This document shows positions 1 to 10,380 of a DNA stretch of 64,000 nucleotides, piece by piece. A model generated the notes under the pieces. The model searched no databases. It was not told where the DNA came from and worked only from the letters and a program-made list of their open reading frames with translations. The DNA comes from Trichosporon coremiiforme (taxonomy: Eukaryota > Basidiomycota > Tremellomycetes > Trichosporonales > Trichosporonaceae): contig BCJJ01000022.1 of the NCBI GenBank assembly GCA_039545355.1, positions 682,001 to 746,000 of the forward strand, given 5' to 3'. A program made the position numbers and the translations under genes. Each line of letters begins with the position of its first letter. Within the stretch, counting starts at the first letter, position 1.

Positions 1-1778
1 GCAGCGCAACCATGTTGCCGTCGGTGCTCCAGACAACGTACTTGACAGGAGGGGTGGTGATCTCGCCGAGGACCTTCTGCTGCTGGATGTCGAAGAGGGT
101 GACAGCGTTCGACGAGGCGAGGAGAAGGGAGGCGGTACCACCGTAGAAGATCTCGTTGGTCTGAACCGGGCACTTGACAGTCTTGGTCAGGTTGTTGGAC
201 AGGTCACGGATCTCGATGTTCTGGTTGGGCTTGTCGAGAACAGCCATGCGGTTGCGGGCGACGAAGAGAGCCGAGATGCCATTACCCTTCCTGCCGTCCG
301 ACGGCGTGTCCTTGCCATCGCCAGCTCCCGGGGCACCGTTCTTAGGAAGAGTGATGAGCTCGTAGACGCCGTTGTCAGAGGTTGAGGTGACGATAACGGC
401 GCGCTCGGCAGGGTTGTAGCTGAGCGTCCTAGGCTGGATGTACTGCGAGCCGAGCTTGCGAACGGAGCAAATGCCGTGGTTGGTACCGGTGCTGAGGTCG
501 GCCATGCGAACAACCTTGTCCTTGATGTAGAAGAGCTGGTTGCCGGAAAGCGAGAAGGCAGGACGCTCGCGCTCGAGCTTGAAGACGATAAGACCGTTGT
601 CGTGTCCGGCAGCGAAGAGGTTGAGCTCAGGGTGAGCGGTGAGAACCCAGAAGCGGTCGTGCTCGCGGCGGAAGGTCTGGACGGCAGTGCGCTTCGTCAT
701 GTCCCAGACACGAATCGTCTTGTCCTCGGAAGCGGAGAGGATGAGCTCGTGACGAGGGTGGAACAGCGTCATCGACACGTTGTTGAAGTGTCCACGGCAG
801 CTGTCGACCTCCCAAGCCTTGGTCTCCGACATGCGCCAAAGCTTGATCTGACGGTCGTCACCACACGAGACGATGAGGGGAAGGGTGGGGTGGAACGAAG
901 CCCAGTTCACTCCGCGGTCGTGGCCCTCAAGGACGTACTTGACGACGGCATCGGTGTTGCCGAACAGGTCGGCCTGTCCCTGGTTGGCGCGCGAAACCTG
1001 CTCCTCGAACGTCATGGGCGCCGAGCTGGCCTGGTTCTTCTTGCGAAGACCAGAGATGTCCCAGACGCGAACCGTCAGGTCCATCGAAGCCGAGACGACA
1101 AGGTCGTCCCACGGGTGGAACTGGGCGCACATGATGTAGTGGTTGTGGCCGGTGAGAATGGCGATACACGTTCGGCTCTGCCAATTCCAGATACGGATGG
1201 TCTGGTCGTCGGAGGCAGAAATGATCCACGGGTACTCGTGGTGGAAGAAGACGGTACGGACGTAGTCGAGATGGCCGGTGAGGGTGAACAGGCAACGACG
1301 CTGCTTGTAGTTCCACACCTTGATCTTGTAATCGTCACCACCGGAAACGAAGATCGGCTGCGTCGGGTGGAACGAGATACCGCGAACAGGACCGTCGTGC
1401 TCGTCGTAGCGATCGACAAGAGTACCCATCTGGTAGTTCCAAAGCTGAATGGTACCATTGTGCAGAGACGCCGCGAGGAGGGGCTGCTTCGGGTCTGCTT
1501 GTCAGCTCGCCTTCGAGGTATATACAGCTGGCCAGAATGACAGGAGCATTGCAGGAGATCCAAACGGGCATTATCACGGCCGCTCATACCGCCAAGCTGC
1601 CTTCACAGAGCTGTCGTCCCGCAGGTGTCGACAGTGTCAAGTGTTCATGCTCCGGGAAGCTGCCATGACACGTCGAAGCTGCGGCATGCTCGTCCTTTCA
1701 GAGCCACTGCGTGTACTTACGGAAGGCAATGCCCTTGACCCGCGGGCTCTTGCTCTCAAACTTGGTGAGCATCTGCAT
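1..1778 (-). CDS. COP1: Coatomer subunit alpha (COPI), 5' part only, cut by left window edge
   Basis: Alpha-COP is the large WD40 scaffold subunit of the COPI coat, which buds retrograde vesicles on the Golgi. Exon 1 is 1778-1721 and starts [20 protein letters not shown] 226-base intron ends with CTGACAAGCAG, and exon 2 runs from 1494 off the window edge. About 517 residues are visible. WD repeats with the family-specific stretches [34 protein letters not shown] and [15 protein letters not shown] fill residues ~10-300. They are followed by the start of the WD-associated region ([20 protein letters not shown]). The start codon is the first ATG of a 19-codon exon; ATG 1772, two codons in, is an alternative. 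The promoter faces the complex I gene at 2841. The family is identified by recognisable sequence; only the 3' end is missing. Confidence 0.95.
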
Positions 1779-2840
1779 GTTGGAACAAGATATGCGTGGC
1801 GGAGTGTGCGATGCTTTTGAAGATGAACAGGTGAGATTAGGAGAGGCCCGCCTCGCAGCCGTTTATGATCGATGTTCCGAGCTCGTTCCGGTCTCCCTGC
1901 GACTGAACCGAATCGAAAGGGGGGAGTCGAACGTTCGCGGCGATTTAACAAGCGTGGCGAGAAGAAGCTGCACTCGGGTGCGTAAAGTATAGGCAGAGAA
2001 GAGCGGGTTGAGGATGTCTGCGACTTCGGCCAGCACACTGTCGTCGACGTGACGAGGCGCGCTGGAGCCTGCACGGCATGACCCCGCGGATGCAATGCCA
2101 CGTGGTGATAGGGCTTCCGAAAATCCCGATCCTCGCTGCGGTGGCAGAGTCTCGTCATGGCTGTGCTATTGCCCCTGTATGCATCGCAGCTGCTTCAAAT
2201 GAATGCATAGGTGTGTCGAAGCATGCTGTCGCAGAAGAGTGCATTGAAAACACTCCACTAGGTCAGTTAGGGTGGTTGTGAGGGACGACAGACAGGTGCT
2301 GGCAGCCACGTCTGTGGCACAGGGTGCGTCGTACCTGCGATCCGCGTCGAGGGAAGGCTAATCTCCACGATGCCGCGTCTTCAGCTCGCGACACCGAGTC
2401 CTCCAAGCCGTGAGCAAGCAAGTGTATTTTGTTCGTGGACTTCTGGTTCGCTCTCAACCCACCAAGCAAGAGTGGATCACTGGTTACCTGGTGCTGAGAA
2501 GACATGCTACCGAGATTGACTCAGGTAATGTGGGAGCTTCATTTTTGCTCCAAACTAGCGAGGAAAGTGTGGTTGATGCCCACACATCATACGCCTCAAT
2601 GTAGACCTTCTCCATTAGCGCTTGTCGATATACTGCGCAGGTTACTACGGAGGCGGAGATGAGGAATAACTAACAGATGCAAGATCGAGGTGGACCACCT
2701 CCACCTTTTCGATTGGACCCAGCGCGACACCCAACCACGTGGGAATACTCCCGCGCGACCGTTCCTCGAGCTCGACAAGTTGCCTGCATCGGACAACCGA
2801 GAGCGAGCTCATGAGCATCCAGAACACCACACCAGCAACC
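1779..2840. other. Divergent intergenic region between COPA and the complex I B8 subunit
   Basis: No gene is supported here. Short open frames lack splice-consistent continuation and the codon bias of the neighbours. The stretch holds the promoters and 5' leaders of the two diverging genes. I see no clear TATA box or repeat. Confidence 0.6.
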
Positions 2841-3546
2841 ATGTCGCTCCGCCAGCTCCCCAAGGCCGTTAAGGAGATCCGCCTCCACCTTTGCCAGTCT
2901 GGCGCCTCCAGCGCTGGTGTTAGGTGAGTTTCAACTATCGCCGAAGGTCGACCAGGAAGTTTAATTTGCCGGATTTGATTGGGTTGTGCCGAAAAGACAT
3001 CTCATGGAGTGAAGCACGATGGAGACGGAGTCGGAGCAGCTATCGTCGGCGATGGCGAAGAGACTTCGACCGGCAAGAATCAGATGGACCACCACAACTG
3101 TCTCCGGAGGCTCGCTGTGCGCTCCGGCCAACCGCCCACGATCGAATCTGACTGTCCCCACACGACCTGCTGCTCCGTAAACGGGTGAAGCTGACAGACC
3201 AGGCAATTCATCCAGTCTTCCTACCCCGCCCTCAAGCAGGCCAACCCCGACGTCAAGGTTCTCATCCGTGAGGCCCAGGGTGTCAACCCCCGCGCCTTTG
3301 TCCGCCTCGGTGAGTTATTCGTGCTGTAGGGGAGAGCCAGGCGCTGACATGGTCTCTCATTCATCTGCGACGAACGTTATGCCTCACCTCTACCTGCGAA
3401 CTACGCGCACCTCGACTTCAACAATACGCTCGCTCTCGAACTATCTCTTCACCCCCGCAGAGCGCGGCGTCGAGCACCAGGCTTCCCTCGACGGCCTCGC
3501 GGAGAAGGACGTCGCCTCGGCCCTCTCCAAGCTTGCCGGCCAGTAA
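2841..3546 (+). CDS. NADH:ubiquinone oxidoreductase B8 subunit (NDUFA2 family)
   Basis: This is a small accessory subunit of the mitochondrial respiratory complex I peripheral arm, with a thioredoxin-like fold (L51/S25/CI-B8 family). Exons are 2841-2923, 3203-3309 and 3461-3546, giving 91 residues, close to the ~95-100 usual for the family. Junctions are GTT-AG|gtgagt with accag|G, and CTC-G|gtgagt with cccgcag|AG. The family signature is visible: KAVKEIRLHLCQSGASSAGV (start), then NPDVKVLIREAQGVNPRAFV (middle). The C-terminus ends ALSKLAGQ. There is no cleavable presequence, as is usual for this subunit. Presence of a complex I subunit fits a Crabtree-negative basidiomycete rather than a Saccharomyces-type yeast. 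Confidence 0.93.
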
Positions 3547-3965
3547 GATGGGGAAAGAAGGATAGTTTAGACAAAATGCAGCATTGGCCATAATCGGATT
3601 TTACGACCAGATCGCGCCCTTCACGCATCGAAGACGCCGGAAGTGGTGGACATGGCTGAGCCTGTCGTTTAGTAGCCCTGGTCCGTCTCCGAGACGAACA
3701 CTCACGTCCCCAGATATCGGCCCTCGCGTATTGGAATGACTTCTTGGACTTCTACTGACCCGACGTCGTCGGCCTAACGGACGGAAACCGAATGGCTTTC
3801 TCAGAATTGGTCGGCCGGAACTGGCGGGCCGCGGAGATTCAGCTGCGCAAAGATATGTGAGGGAATGCTCGAGGGCATCCTCGGCGAGCCTGTGCATCTG
3901 CATCGTGAAGCATGACTGGCAGGTCCCGTTCCACTTGCCACGAGAACACTGTTCTTGCATTCATT
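3547..3965. other. 3' intergenic region between convergent genes
   Basis: This separates the complex I gene from the converging F-box-like gene. The two overlapping open frames on the minus strand (3601-3960 and 3839-4198) are not supported by codon bias or by recognisable protein sequence. Confidence 0.55.
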
Positions 3966-5028
3966 CTACCACTTGAAGGGGAGGCTACTGTCGCTTCCGT
4001 GGGGACAGGCTGGCTCCCACAGGTACTCTCGAGGGAGGAGGGTGTTGATCTCGCGCATGGTGAGGATTCTTTTAGCCTGATCATAGTCCTCGAGCGTACT
4101 GTACCAGCGTGCGTGATTGTTCGCCAGGAGGTCCTCGTATCTGAATTGGAGGGACTGGTGGTTGAAAGGGAGGTACTCTCTCCCGCAGTCACGCACAAAC
4201 TGCCAAAGATCGAAGCCCACGCCGCAAGCGAAGTTCTCGTCCCTCGGCCGGAAAGCGCGGAGATTCACCACTGCCCGGCGCGTACGAACACGCGCCTGCG
4301 TCCAGTATCTCATCCACTCGTACAGACCTTCCTCTCCTGTCCCATCCGATGTCTTGTTCGCGAAGATGACGACCTCGGTACGCTTCGGAGTGGGCGGGTC
4401 ATCCTCCAGCGACGCTTCCTTCCTCTCCAGTCGGTCGACCATGTCTTCGAGCGACACATCGTCAGGCCTATCAGGAAAGATGATCGGTCTCGCACCAACA
4501 CAGTTCCAGAATCCCTGGCTGATGTCCCAGACGAGAACTCGCTCCTTTGCATTGAGGAACAGCTGGACTTCACGCACCTTGTCGCGAGCGCGAGAGGGCG
4601 TGCGCAGCCCATCGTAGTCCAGGAAGACGACCGTCTGCGACTCCAGTTCGAAGAGCGGGCACCTCCTCCCTCCATGTCCGCTGTGGCTCAGGATCAAATC
4701 GAGTGTGAAGCGGAAGTGTATCCTGATGATCTTGGGAGAGTTGGCGAATCGCAGCCCCACGCAATCCTCGATGCCGTGGTTGTAGATGTCGAGCATTCTG
4801 ACCCGGTGCAGGTGCTCTGGTCGAATCTGCCCTGGCTTGGGTCCCTTTGGGTCGAACCAAAGGTGGGCGAACAGAAGCGACTGGGCGGCGCTGTACCAGG
4901 TCGAGTTGACTCGGAGGGCGGACAGGTGTGTTTCACGCGGCACCTGTTCGAGTACCATCGCCACAATCTCGACAGGAAGTGCGGGCGCCTGTGGTTTGTT
5001 AACAAAGTCGAGAACTGCAACGCACCAT
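3966..5028 (-). CDS. F-box-like protein, lineage family member (intact copy)
   Basis: The protein is 341 residues. It probably starts with an ATG-only exon (5028-5026) followed by a 37-base intron (gtgcgt...TTAAC...cacag), then exon 2 at 4988-3966. The N-terminus then reads MAPALPVEIVAMVLEQVPRE, which resembles an F-box (LP-x-E-I...L..V...L.AL..VN..W..AA..LLF.HLWF), the helix bundle that binds Skp1 in SCF ubiquitin ligases. The remaining ~290 residues hold no recognised repeat. It is a clear paralogue of the broken gene at 47637-48664: shared positions include RMLDIY/KTLDIF, CPLFEL/CPLLGL, VFLDYD/LFVDFD, VLVWDIS/VVLWDIS and a C-terminal EI-LLP. If the tiny exon is wrong, the first in-frame ATG is 4958, which would lose half of the F-box. 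Substrate and function are unknown. Confidence 0.7.
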
Positions 5029-5489
5029 GACCGAGAGACAACGCTGAGAGTGAGAGTGTGAACAAACGAGGGAACGTGCTGATGGTCTCTGTTGTTGATG
5101 TTGAGCGATGTCGCAGATCACGACGCTAGGACGGGGCGCACGCCGATCGCTGACTGGACTTGTGCCACTGCTGATCACTGCGCACTACGCCCCTGCTAGT
5201 CCTGCTGTCAACGCCCCACCGCACTCCGAAACTCATGCAACAGAGATATCATGCAGCAGTGTGTCCAATGCGATATCCAAATTCATCAAAAGGGGGTTAT
5301 GGGGACAATACCCGCCCAAGGGGGCGGATACGAGATCTATCGTACATAGTTTTAGGGACCGGGATGACTCTGAGAGCTCGGGACCGGACCGTTTTATGCA
5401 AAAAATGCCAGAATCCAGGAAACACGATCAAATGCGACCATTACGTTCACAGCGCGGGCACGTCTAACTCATACTCAGAAGCGGGGGCC
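5029..5489. other. Intergenic region, no gene seen
   Basis: Upstream leader of the F-box-like gene and 3' flank of ILV2. Base composition is lower in GC than in the flanking exons and no frame shows the local codon bias. Confidence 0.5.
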
Positions 5490-7667
5490 TTACGCACGCT
5501 TGCGGAGCATGGGGTGGAGGACCTGGTCCTGGAGCGCGGCACCGGCGGGGACGAAGGGGTACACGTCCTCCGAGGAGACGATGCACTCCATGAGCGCGGG
5601 CTTGTCGTTGTCGTACTCGAGGAACTCGCGCATCATGCGCGGCAGGTCCTCCTTGTTCGTGCAGTACCAGGTCTTGACGCCCATGGCCTGGTTGAGCTTC
5701 TGGAAGTCGGGGTTGACCATGCGCGTGTGCGAGAATCGCTCCTGGTAGAACGTCGACTGCCACTGGTGGACCATTCCCTGGAACTCGTTGTTGAACAGGA
5801 GGGTCTGAAGTGTCAGCTCGTGTCGTGCGGGAGAGGGTGAATCAGGACGAGGGACAAACTGTCCGTGAGGACTGATAGCCGTGGTGGAGTGGCACACCCG
5901 CAATTGAGCGCGACATAGCCATCACCGAGCTTCTCCTGTTATAAGGGTACTCACCTTAAGACCAATGTTGAACTGAGAGCAGGTCTGCTTCTCCATGCAG
6001 GTCATGGAGAACGAAGCGTCACCGTCAATGTTGACGACGATCTTCTCGGGGGCGGCGACCTTGGCACCGGTTCCGGCGGGAACACCGAAGCCCATGGTGC
6101 CGAGACCACCAGACGAGACCCACGAGCGGGGCTCGGTCCAGCGGTAGTACTGGCACGCCCACATCTGGTGCTGTCCAACACCGGTGGAGATGATGAACTT
6201 CTCCTTGCCCATCTCCTCGGCAACAGTGTCAAGCTCACGGACGACCTCCTGGGGCTTCAGGCGCTCGCCGGCCTTGGAAGGCGTGAAGACGAAGGGGTAC
6301 TTCTCCTTGTTGGCCTTGCAGCGGGCGAGCCAGGCAGCGCGGTCGTTCTTCTTGATCTGGGGGAGGAGCTCGGCCATCGACTCGACAACGTCACCGAGAA
6401 CGGGGACCTGGGCCTCAACGATCTTGTTGATGTTCTTGGCCTGGATCTCGAAGTGGATGATACCACCGGTGCCCTCGAGGGCAGCCTGCTTGGCAGCGGG
6501 AGCGAAGGTCGAGACCTTGCCGGTGACACGGTCGTCGAAACGGGCACCAAGAGCAATGACAACGTCAGCCTCCTGGATGGCAAAGTTGGCGTAGGCAGCA
6601 CCGTGCATGCCGAGCATGTGCAGCGACTTCTCGTCGCGCTCGTCAAAGGCACCAAGACCCTGGAGGGTAGTGGTCACAGGGATGCCAGCACGGTCGGCGA
6701 GCTCCTTGAGGAGCTTGGGTCCCTCGGGAGAAGAGAGGACACCGTTACCGGCGTAGATGATGGGGCGCTTGGCGCCGTTGATGAGATCAGCAGCCTTCTC
6801 GATGGCCTTGGCGTCACCGGCCTGCTTCTTGGAGGGGCTGCGGGTGAGGGGGTTCGAGGGGAGGTAAGGTGACTGACCAGGCTGGACAGCCTTGGCAGGG
6901 ATGGGGGTGCGGAGGATAGCGGCGGTGACATCCTTGGGGAGATCGACAAGGACGGGTCCGGGGCGACCAGTGGTGGCGATCTTGAAAGCCTCGTTGATGC
7001 GACGCGGGAGCTCGGCAATGTCCTTAACCATGACGTTCCACTTGGTGCACGAACGCGAGATACCGACAACGTCAGCCTCCTGGAAGGAGTCGGAGCCGAT
7101 CAGAGAGGTGGCGACCTGTCCACAGAAGACGACCATGGGGATACCGTCCGACATGGCGTCCTGCATGGGGGTGATCACGTTGGTGGCTCCCGGTCCAGAG
7201 GTGACAAGGACGACACCAGGCTTTCCGGTGACACGGGCGTAGCCCTCAGCCATGTGTCCGGCGCCCTGCTCGTGACGGGGAAGGACGAACTTGAAATGCG
7301 GCGACTCGTGGATAGCGTCGAAAACGGGAAGAATGGCTCCTCCGGGGTAACCAAAGATCTGCTTGACGCCGTGACGCATCATCATCTCGTTGAAGATCTG
7401 TCCTCCTGAGAGGCCGACGAACGAGTGGTCGAGGCCATCACGGACGTTCGGGTTCTCGGCCTCGTTGTAGGCGTAAGGGGACTCAGGGGTGTTCTGATTC
7501 GGGGGCGCCTGGAACGCGGGGGCAGGCGAGGGGCGAACGGCGGCGGCTCCGGCAGTCTTGGCCGAGTTGGTGAGAGCGCGAGACCTGATCTGGCCGGTGA
7601 GCGCGGCGCGCGAAGACGACGCCTTCGGGACGTTGCGCAGAATCGCGCGAGAGGGGCGCGCGAGCAT
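5490..7667 (-). CDS. ILV2: Acetolactate synthase catalytic subunit, mitochondrial
   Basis: This thiamine-diphosphate enzyme joins two pyruvates to acetolactate (or pyruvate and 2-ketobutyrate to acetohydroxybutyrate), the first common step of valine, leucine and isoleucine synthesis in mitochondria. Exons are 7667-5955 and 5804-5490, in phase (CTTAAG|gtgagt ... ctgacacttcag|ACC), giving 675 residues against 687 in budding yeast. The first ~45 residues are Arg/Ser/Ala-rich without acids, as expected of a mitochondrial presequence. FGYPGGAILPVFDAI and the catalytic glutamate in LPRHEQGAGHMAEGY (E133) lie in the PYR domain. The TPP-binding GDASFSM begins near residue 549. The C-terminal FNNEFQGMVHQWQ is the family's cofactor-domain motif. 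The promoter is shared with the divergent polyol dehydrogenase and holds two TGACTC motifs. Confidence 0.97.
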
Positions 7668-8817
7668 TTTGGCGGGTGGGGAGAGTGGTAGACAGAGAAA
7701 GCTAAAGGTTGTAGCTCTTAAGCGATGAGGAGAGCTTTTTCAGGAGTTGATCGGAGAGCGAGAGGGCGAGGTACCGAGTCGATATGACCACTCCAAGACT
7801 TTTGGTTGAAGGTGATGAAGAGAGAACAAATGAACCCAAGGCCTCACGTGCGATCGCGTTGTTCGTGAGCAGGTAGCAGCCTGGTCGTTCGAGTCAATGT
7901 GCGAGTAGCAAATGGCAAGCTTTTCTTGCGGCCCTCCCGGCTCAGTCTAGCGGGTATGCAGCGGCGCGGCGGCTTGTTTCCTACACTCGGTTATGTGGGA
8001 GACGACGCGGAGATTTTATTCGAGTCAGTTACTGCGCCACGAATGTGGTTTAGGCGTGCGGGACCAGCTTTTTCGGAGGCCTAAACCTTCGGGTGGGTCG
8101 CGGCCGAAATCGCCAATATTACCCCGTCAGCGGCATCGATTGGTTAAACCGCGTTCACGTTCCTAGGCTAAGCCTTTGCAGCGCGCCTAGCTCGCCTGAT
8201 CGACCTTTGTGTGAGCCGCATATGCCGCAGGTGGGCCCCCGCGTATCAAGGTTCGTTTCGTGTCCGGTTCTCGTCTCCGGCAAAAAACGGTGATCAGCGA
8301 GTATCAATGAGTATCAATGAACCGGTCGAGACCTTTCAGTCACGTGATTGGATGAAGTGGTGGCGTTGCCCGCATGGAGACCCCGCAGGCTACAGGCGGC
8401 TGGCAGCAGTCTGTGCCTGGCATGCCAGTGCACAGCTTAGGCGCGACAGAGCACAAGACCAGTCAGTGTACCTGGGTGTAGCCCGGCGATACCCGTTGCG
8501 GACGTCAGAATGTCTCGTGTGGGCATGCTGGGCATGTGAGGTGCACGCGCGTGGGCAATGTTGTTGCCTTTAAGTCCGGGTCGGTACATGACGCTCCCAG
8601 ATGCAGTCTTGCATACCGTTGCGTATACCGCTGCATACACCCGCCCCGGCGTTGTCTGCCAAGTCAGCTGCTGCACCACCCCGAGACATCGGCATGCAGA
8701 AAATGCTTGCAGATGGGCACCGTCGCCTAGCCAGTATAGAAAGCCTCTCACAAACTTCTTGTCTTCCCTCGTCACTCCATCTCACTCCTCTACACTGACT
8801 CCCACACTCACGCCACG
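7668..8817. promoter_or_regulatory. Shared divergent promoter region of ILV2 and the polyol dehydrogenase
   Basis: This 1.15-kb stretch has no supported gene. It carries TGACTC cores on the minus strand at 7891-7896 and 8022-8027, the core of the Gcn4-type amino-acid-control site; a role in ILV2 control is an inference. CACGTG also occurs at 7846-7851 and 8342-8347. The small open frames between 7899 and 8821 have no protein-like content. Confidence 0.4.
7891..8027 (-). promoter_or_regulatory. Two TGACTC (Gcn4-core) motifs upstream of ILV2
   Basis: On the ILV2 strand TGACTC reads at 7896-7891 and 8027-8022, 224 and 355 bases before the ILV2 start. This core is bound by Gcn4/Cpc1 in ascomycetes and ILV genes are classic targets. 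Function in this organism is an inference; six-base matches also arise by chance. Confidence 0.35.
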
Positions 8818-10122
8818 ATGACCAAGGCTCCCTCCAACGAGTTCACGCCGAAGGACAACCCCGCCTTCATCCTCCATGGCAAGCTGTCGACGAGCTACGA
8901 GACGGTGGGCGACCTCTCACAACCTTTGCTGACGGTATAGCTGCCTGTGCCTGACGTTGGCCCGGACGAGGTTCTGATCGAGGTGAAGCACACCGTGAGT
9001 GTCTTCCTTCCTGCACAGTAGCTGACGGTGCACAGGGTATCTGCGGTTCGGACGTCCACTTCTACAATGCGGGCAAGATCGGTCTCGTCTCGTGCTGCAG
9101 CGCCATGTGCCTCGGGCACGAGAGTGCAGGCGATGTCGTCAAGCTCGGCGAGAACCTGAGGAGGAAGGCGGAGCTCGCGGCCGCGCAGGGCGATGCGGCC
9201 GTGGGCCCCTCAGTGCTGCAGGTGGGCGACCGTGTCGCTCTCGAGCCGGGTACAACGTGCCGCATGTGCGACGACTGCCGGACCGGGCAGTACCAGATCT
9301 GCGAGCACATGGAGTTTGCAGCCTACCCTCCCTTCCACGGCACGCTACAGCGGTACTACAAGCTGTGAGTTGCTCCTCTCTGCCTCGGCTGACGATGACA
9401 GTCCCAGCGACCTCGTGTACAAGCTGCCGGACAGCATTGAAACGATTTACGGCGCGATGATGGAGCCGCTCTCCGTCGCCGTGCACAGCATCGCCAACGT
9501 GGGCCAGCTGCGCACGGGACAGAACGTGCTCGTTATGGGTGCCGGCCCGGTCGGTCTCCTCGCCATGGCGGTCGCCAAGGGACTGGGCGCGAAGCGCGTA
9601 ATCGGCGTCGACATCAACCTGGACCGTCTGTCTTTCGCGCGCTCCTATGCCGCGACGGACGTCTACGCCCCGCCGCCCATGGAGAAGGACGAGGCCAAGG
9701 CGGCCTACTCCCTGCGTGCGGCTCAGGCACTGCTGGCCGAGCTCCGCATCCCGGAACGCGGGCAGGGTAGCATCGACCTCGTCGTCGACGCCACGGGGGC
9801 TGAGACCTGTATCCAGATGGGCCTGAATGCTGTCCGGCCGGGCGGCACGCACGTGCAGACCGGCTTTGGGCCGCCTGACGTCGCGATCCCCATGTTCCGC
9901 GTCATCACGAACGAGATCAAGATCAAGGGAAGCTGGCGCTACGGATCCGGAGACTACCCGCTTGCCATTGACCTCGTTGACCGCGGGCTGGTTGACCTGA
10001 AACCCCTGCTCACGCACACGTTCCCGTTCGAGCAGGCGCTGGAGGCGTTCGAACTCACCCGCCTCGGAAAGGACAAGGAGGGCAACCCCGTCATCAAGTG
10101 TGTCATCCATGGCCCGCAGTAG
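8818..10122 (+). CDS. Zinc-dependent polyol dehydrogenase (sorbitol/xylitol/L-arabinitol dehydrogenase family)
   Basis: Medium-chain NAD(P)-dependent dehydrogenase oxidising a sugar alcohol to a ketose. Exons 8818-8904, 8941-8994, 9036-9364 and 9402-10122 give 396 residues. The catalytic zinc segment GICGSDVHFYNAGKIG and the proton-relay GHESAG are present. The structural zinc lobe is complete: four cysteines in CRMCDDCRTGQYQIC. MEPLSVAVHS carries the conserved glutamate, and the Rossmann motif is VMGAGPVGLLAMAVA, followed by an acidic residue in GVDINLDR, which favours NAD over NADP. A ~20-residue insertion around EELAAAQGDAAVG-like sequence before the zinc lobe lengthens it compared with bacterial relatives. 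Sequence alone does not decide between xylitol, sorbitol and arabinitol as substrate. Confidence 0.9.
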
Positions 10123-10380
10123 ACGCCACACCGCACACTACCCCCGGCATGAGCGCCCGCATATCCCACCGAGACATCCACATCCCCACACACACACTCC
10201 AGCTTAATCAGCCTCGCCAAGCCTCACTAGCTTCGCCCCGCATCGGACGTTACCATTGTTCAGTATTCAGTACTGTGTTGATCGACTGTGTGTATTCGTG
10301 ACCATGTGATAGTGTGAACAGTCATCCAAAGTCCAAGCGCGAGAGAGACTTTCGTGTATACAACTTCTAGAGCCCAAGAA

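Noticed and set aside
476..1540. 354-codon open frame on the plus strand over COPA
   Set aside because: Antisense shadow of the WD40 exon; no recognisable protein.
3601..3960. 119-codon minus-strand open frame between NDUFA2 and the F-box-like gene
   Set aside because: Composition does not match real genes and there is no recognisable sequence.
5108..5840. Plus-strand open frames overlapping the 3' end of ILV2
   Set aside because: Mostly antisense to the last ILV2 exon; the remaining part has no coding bias.
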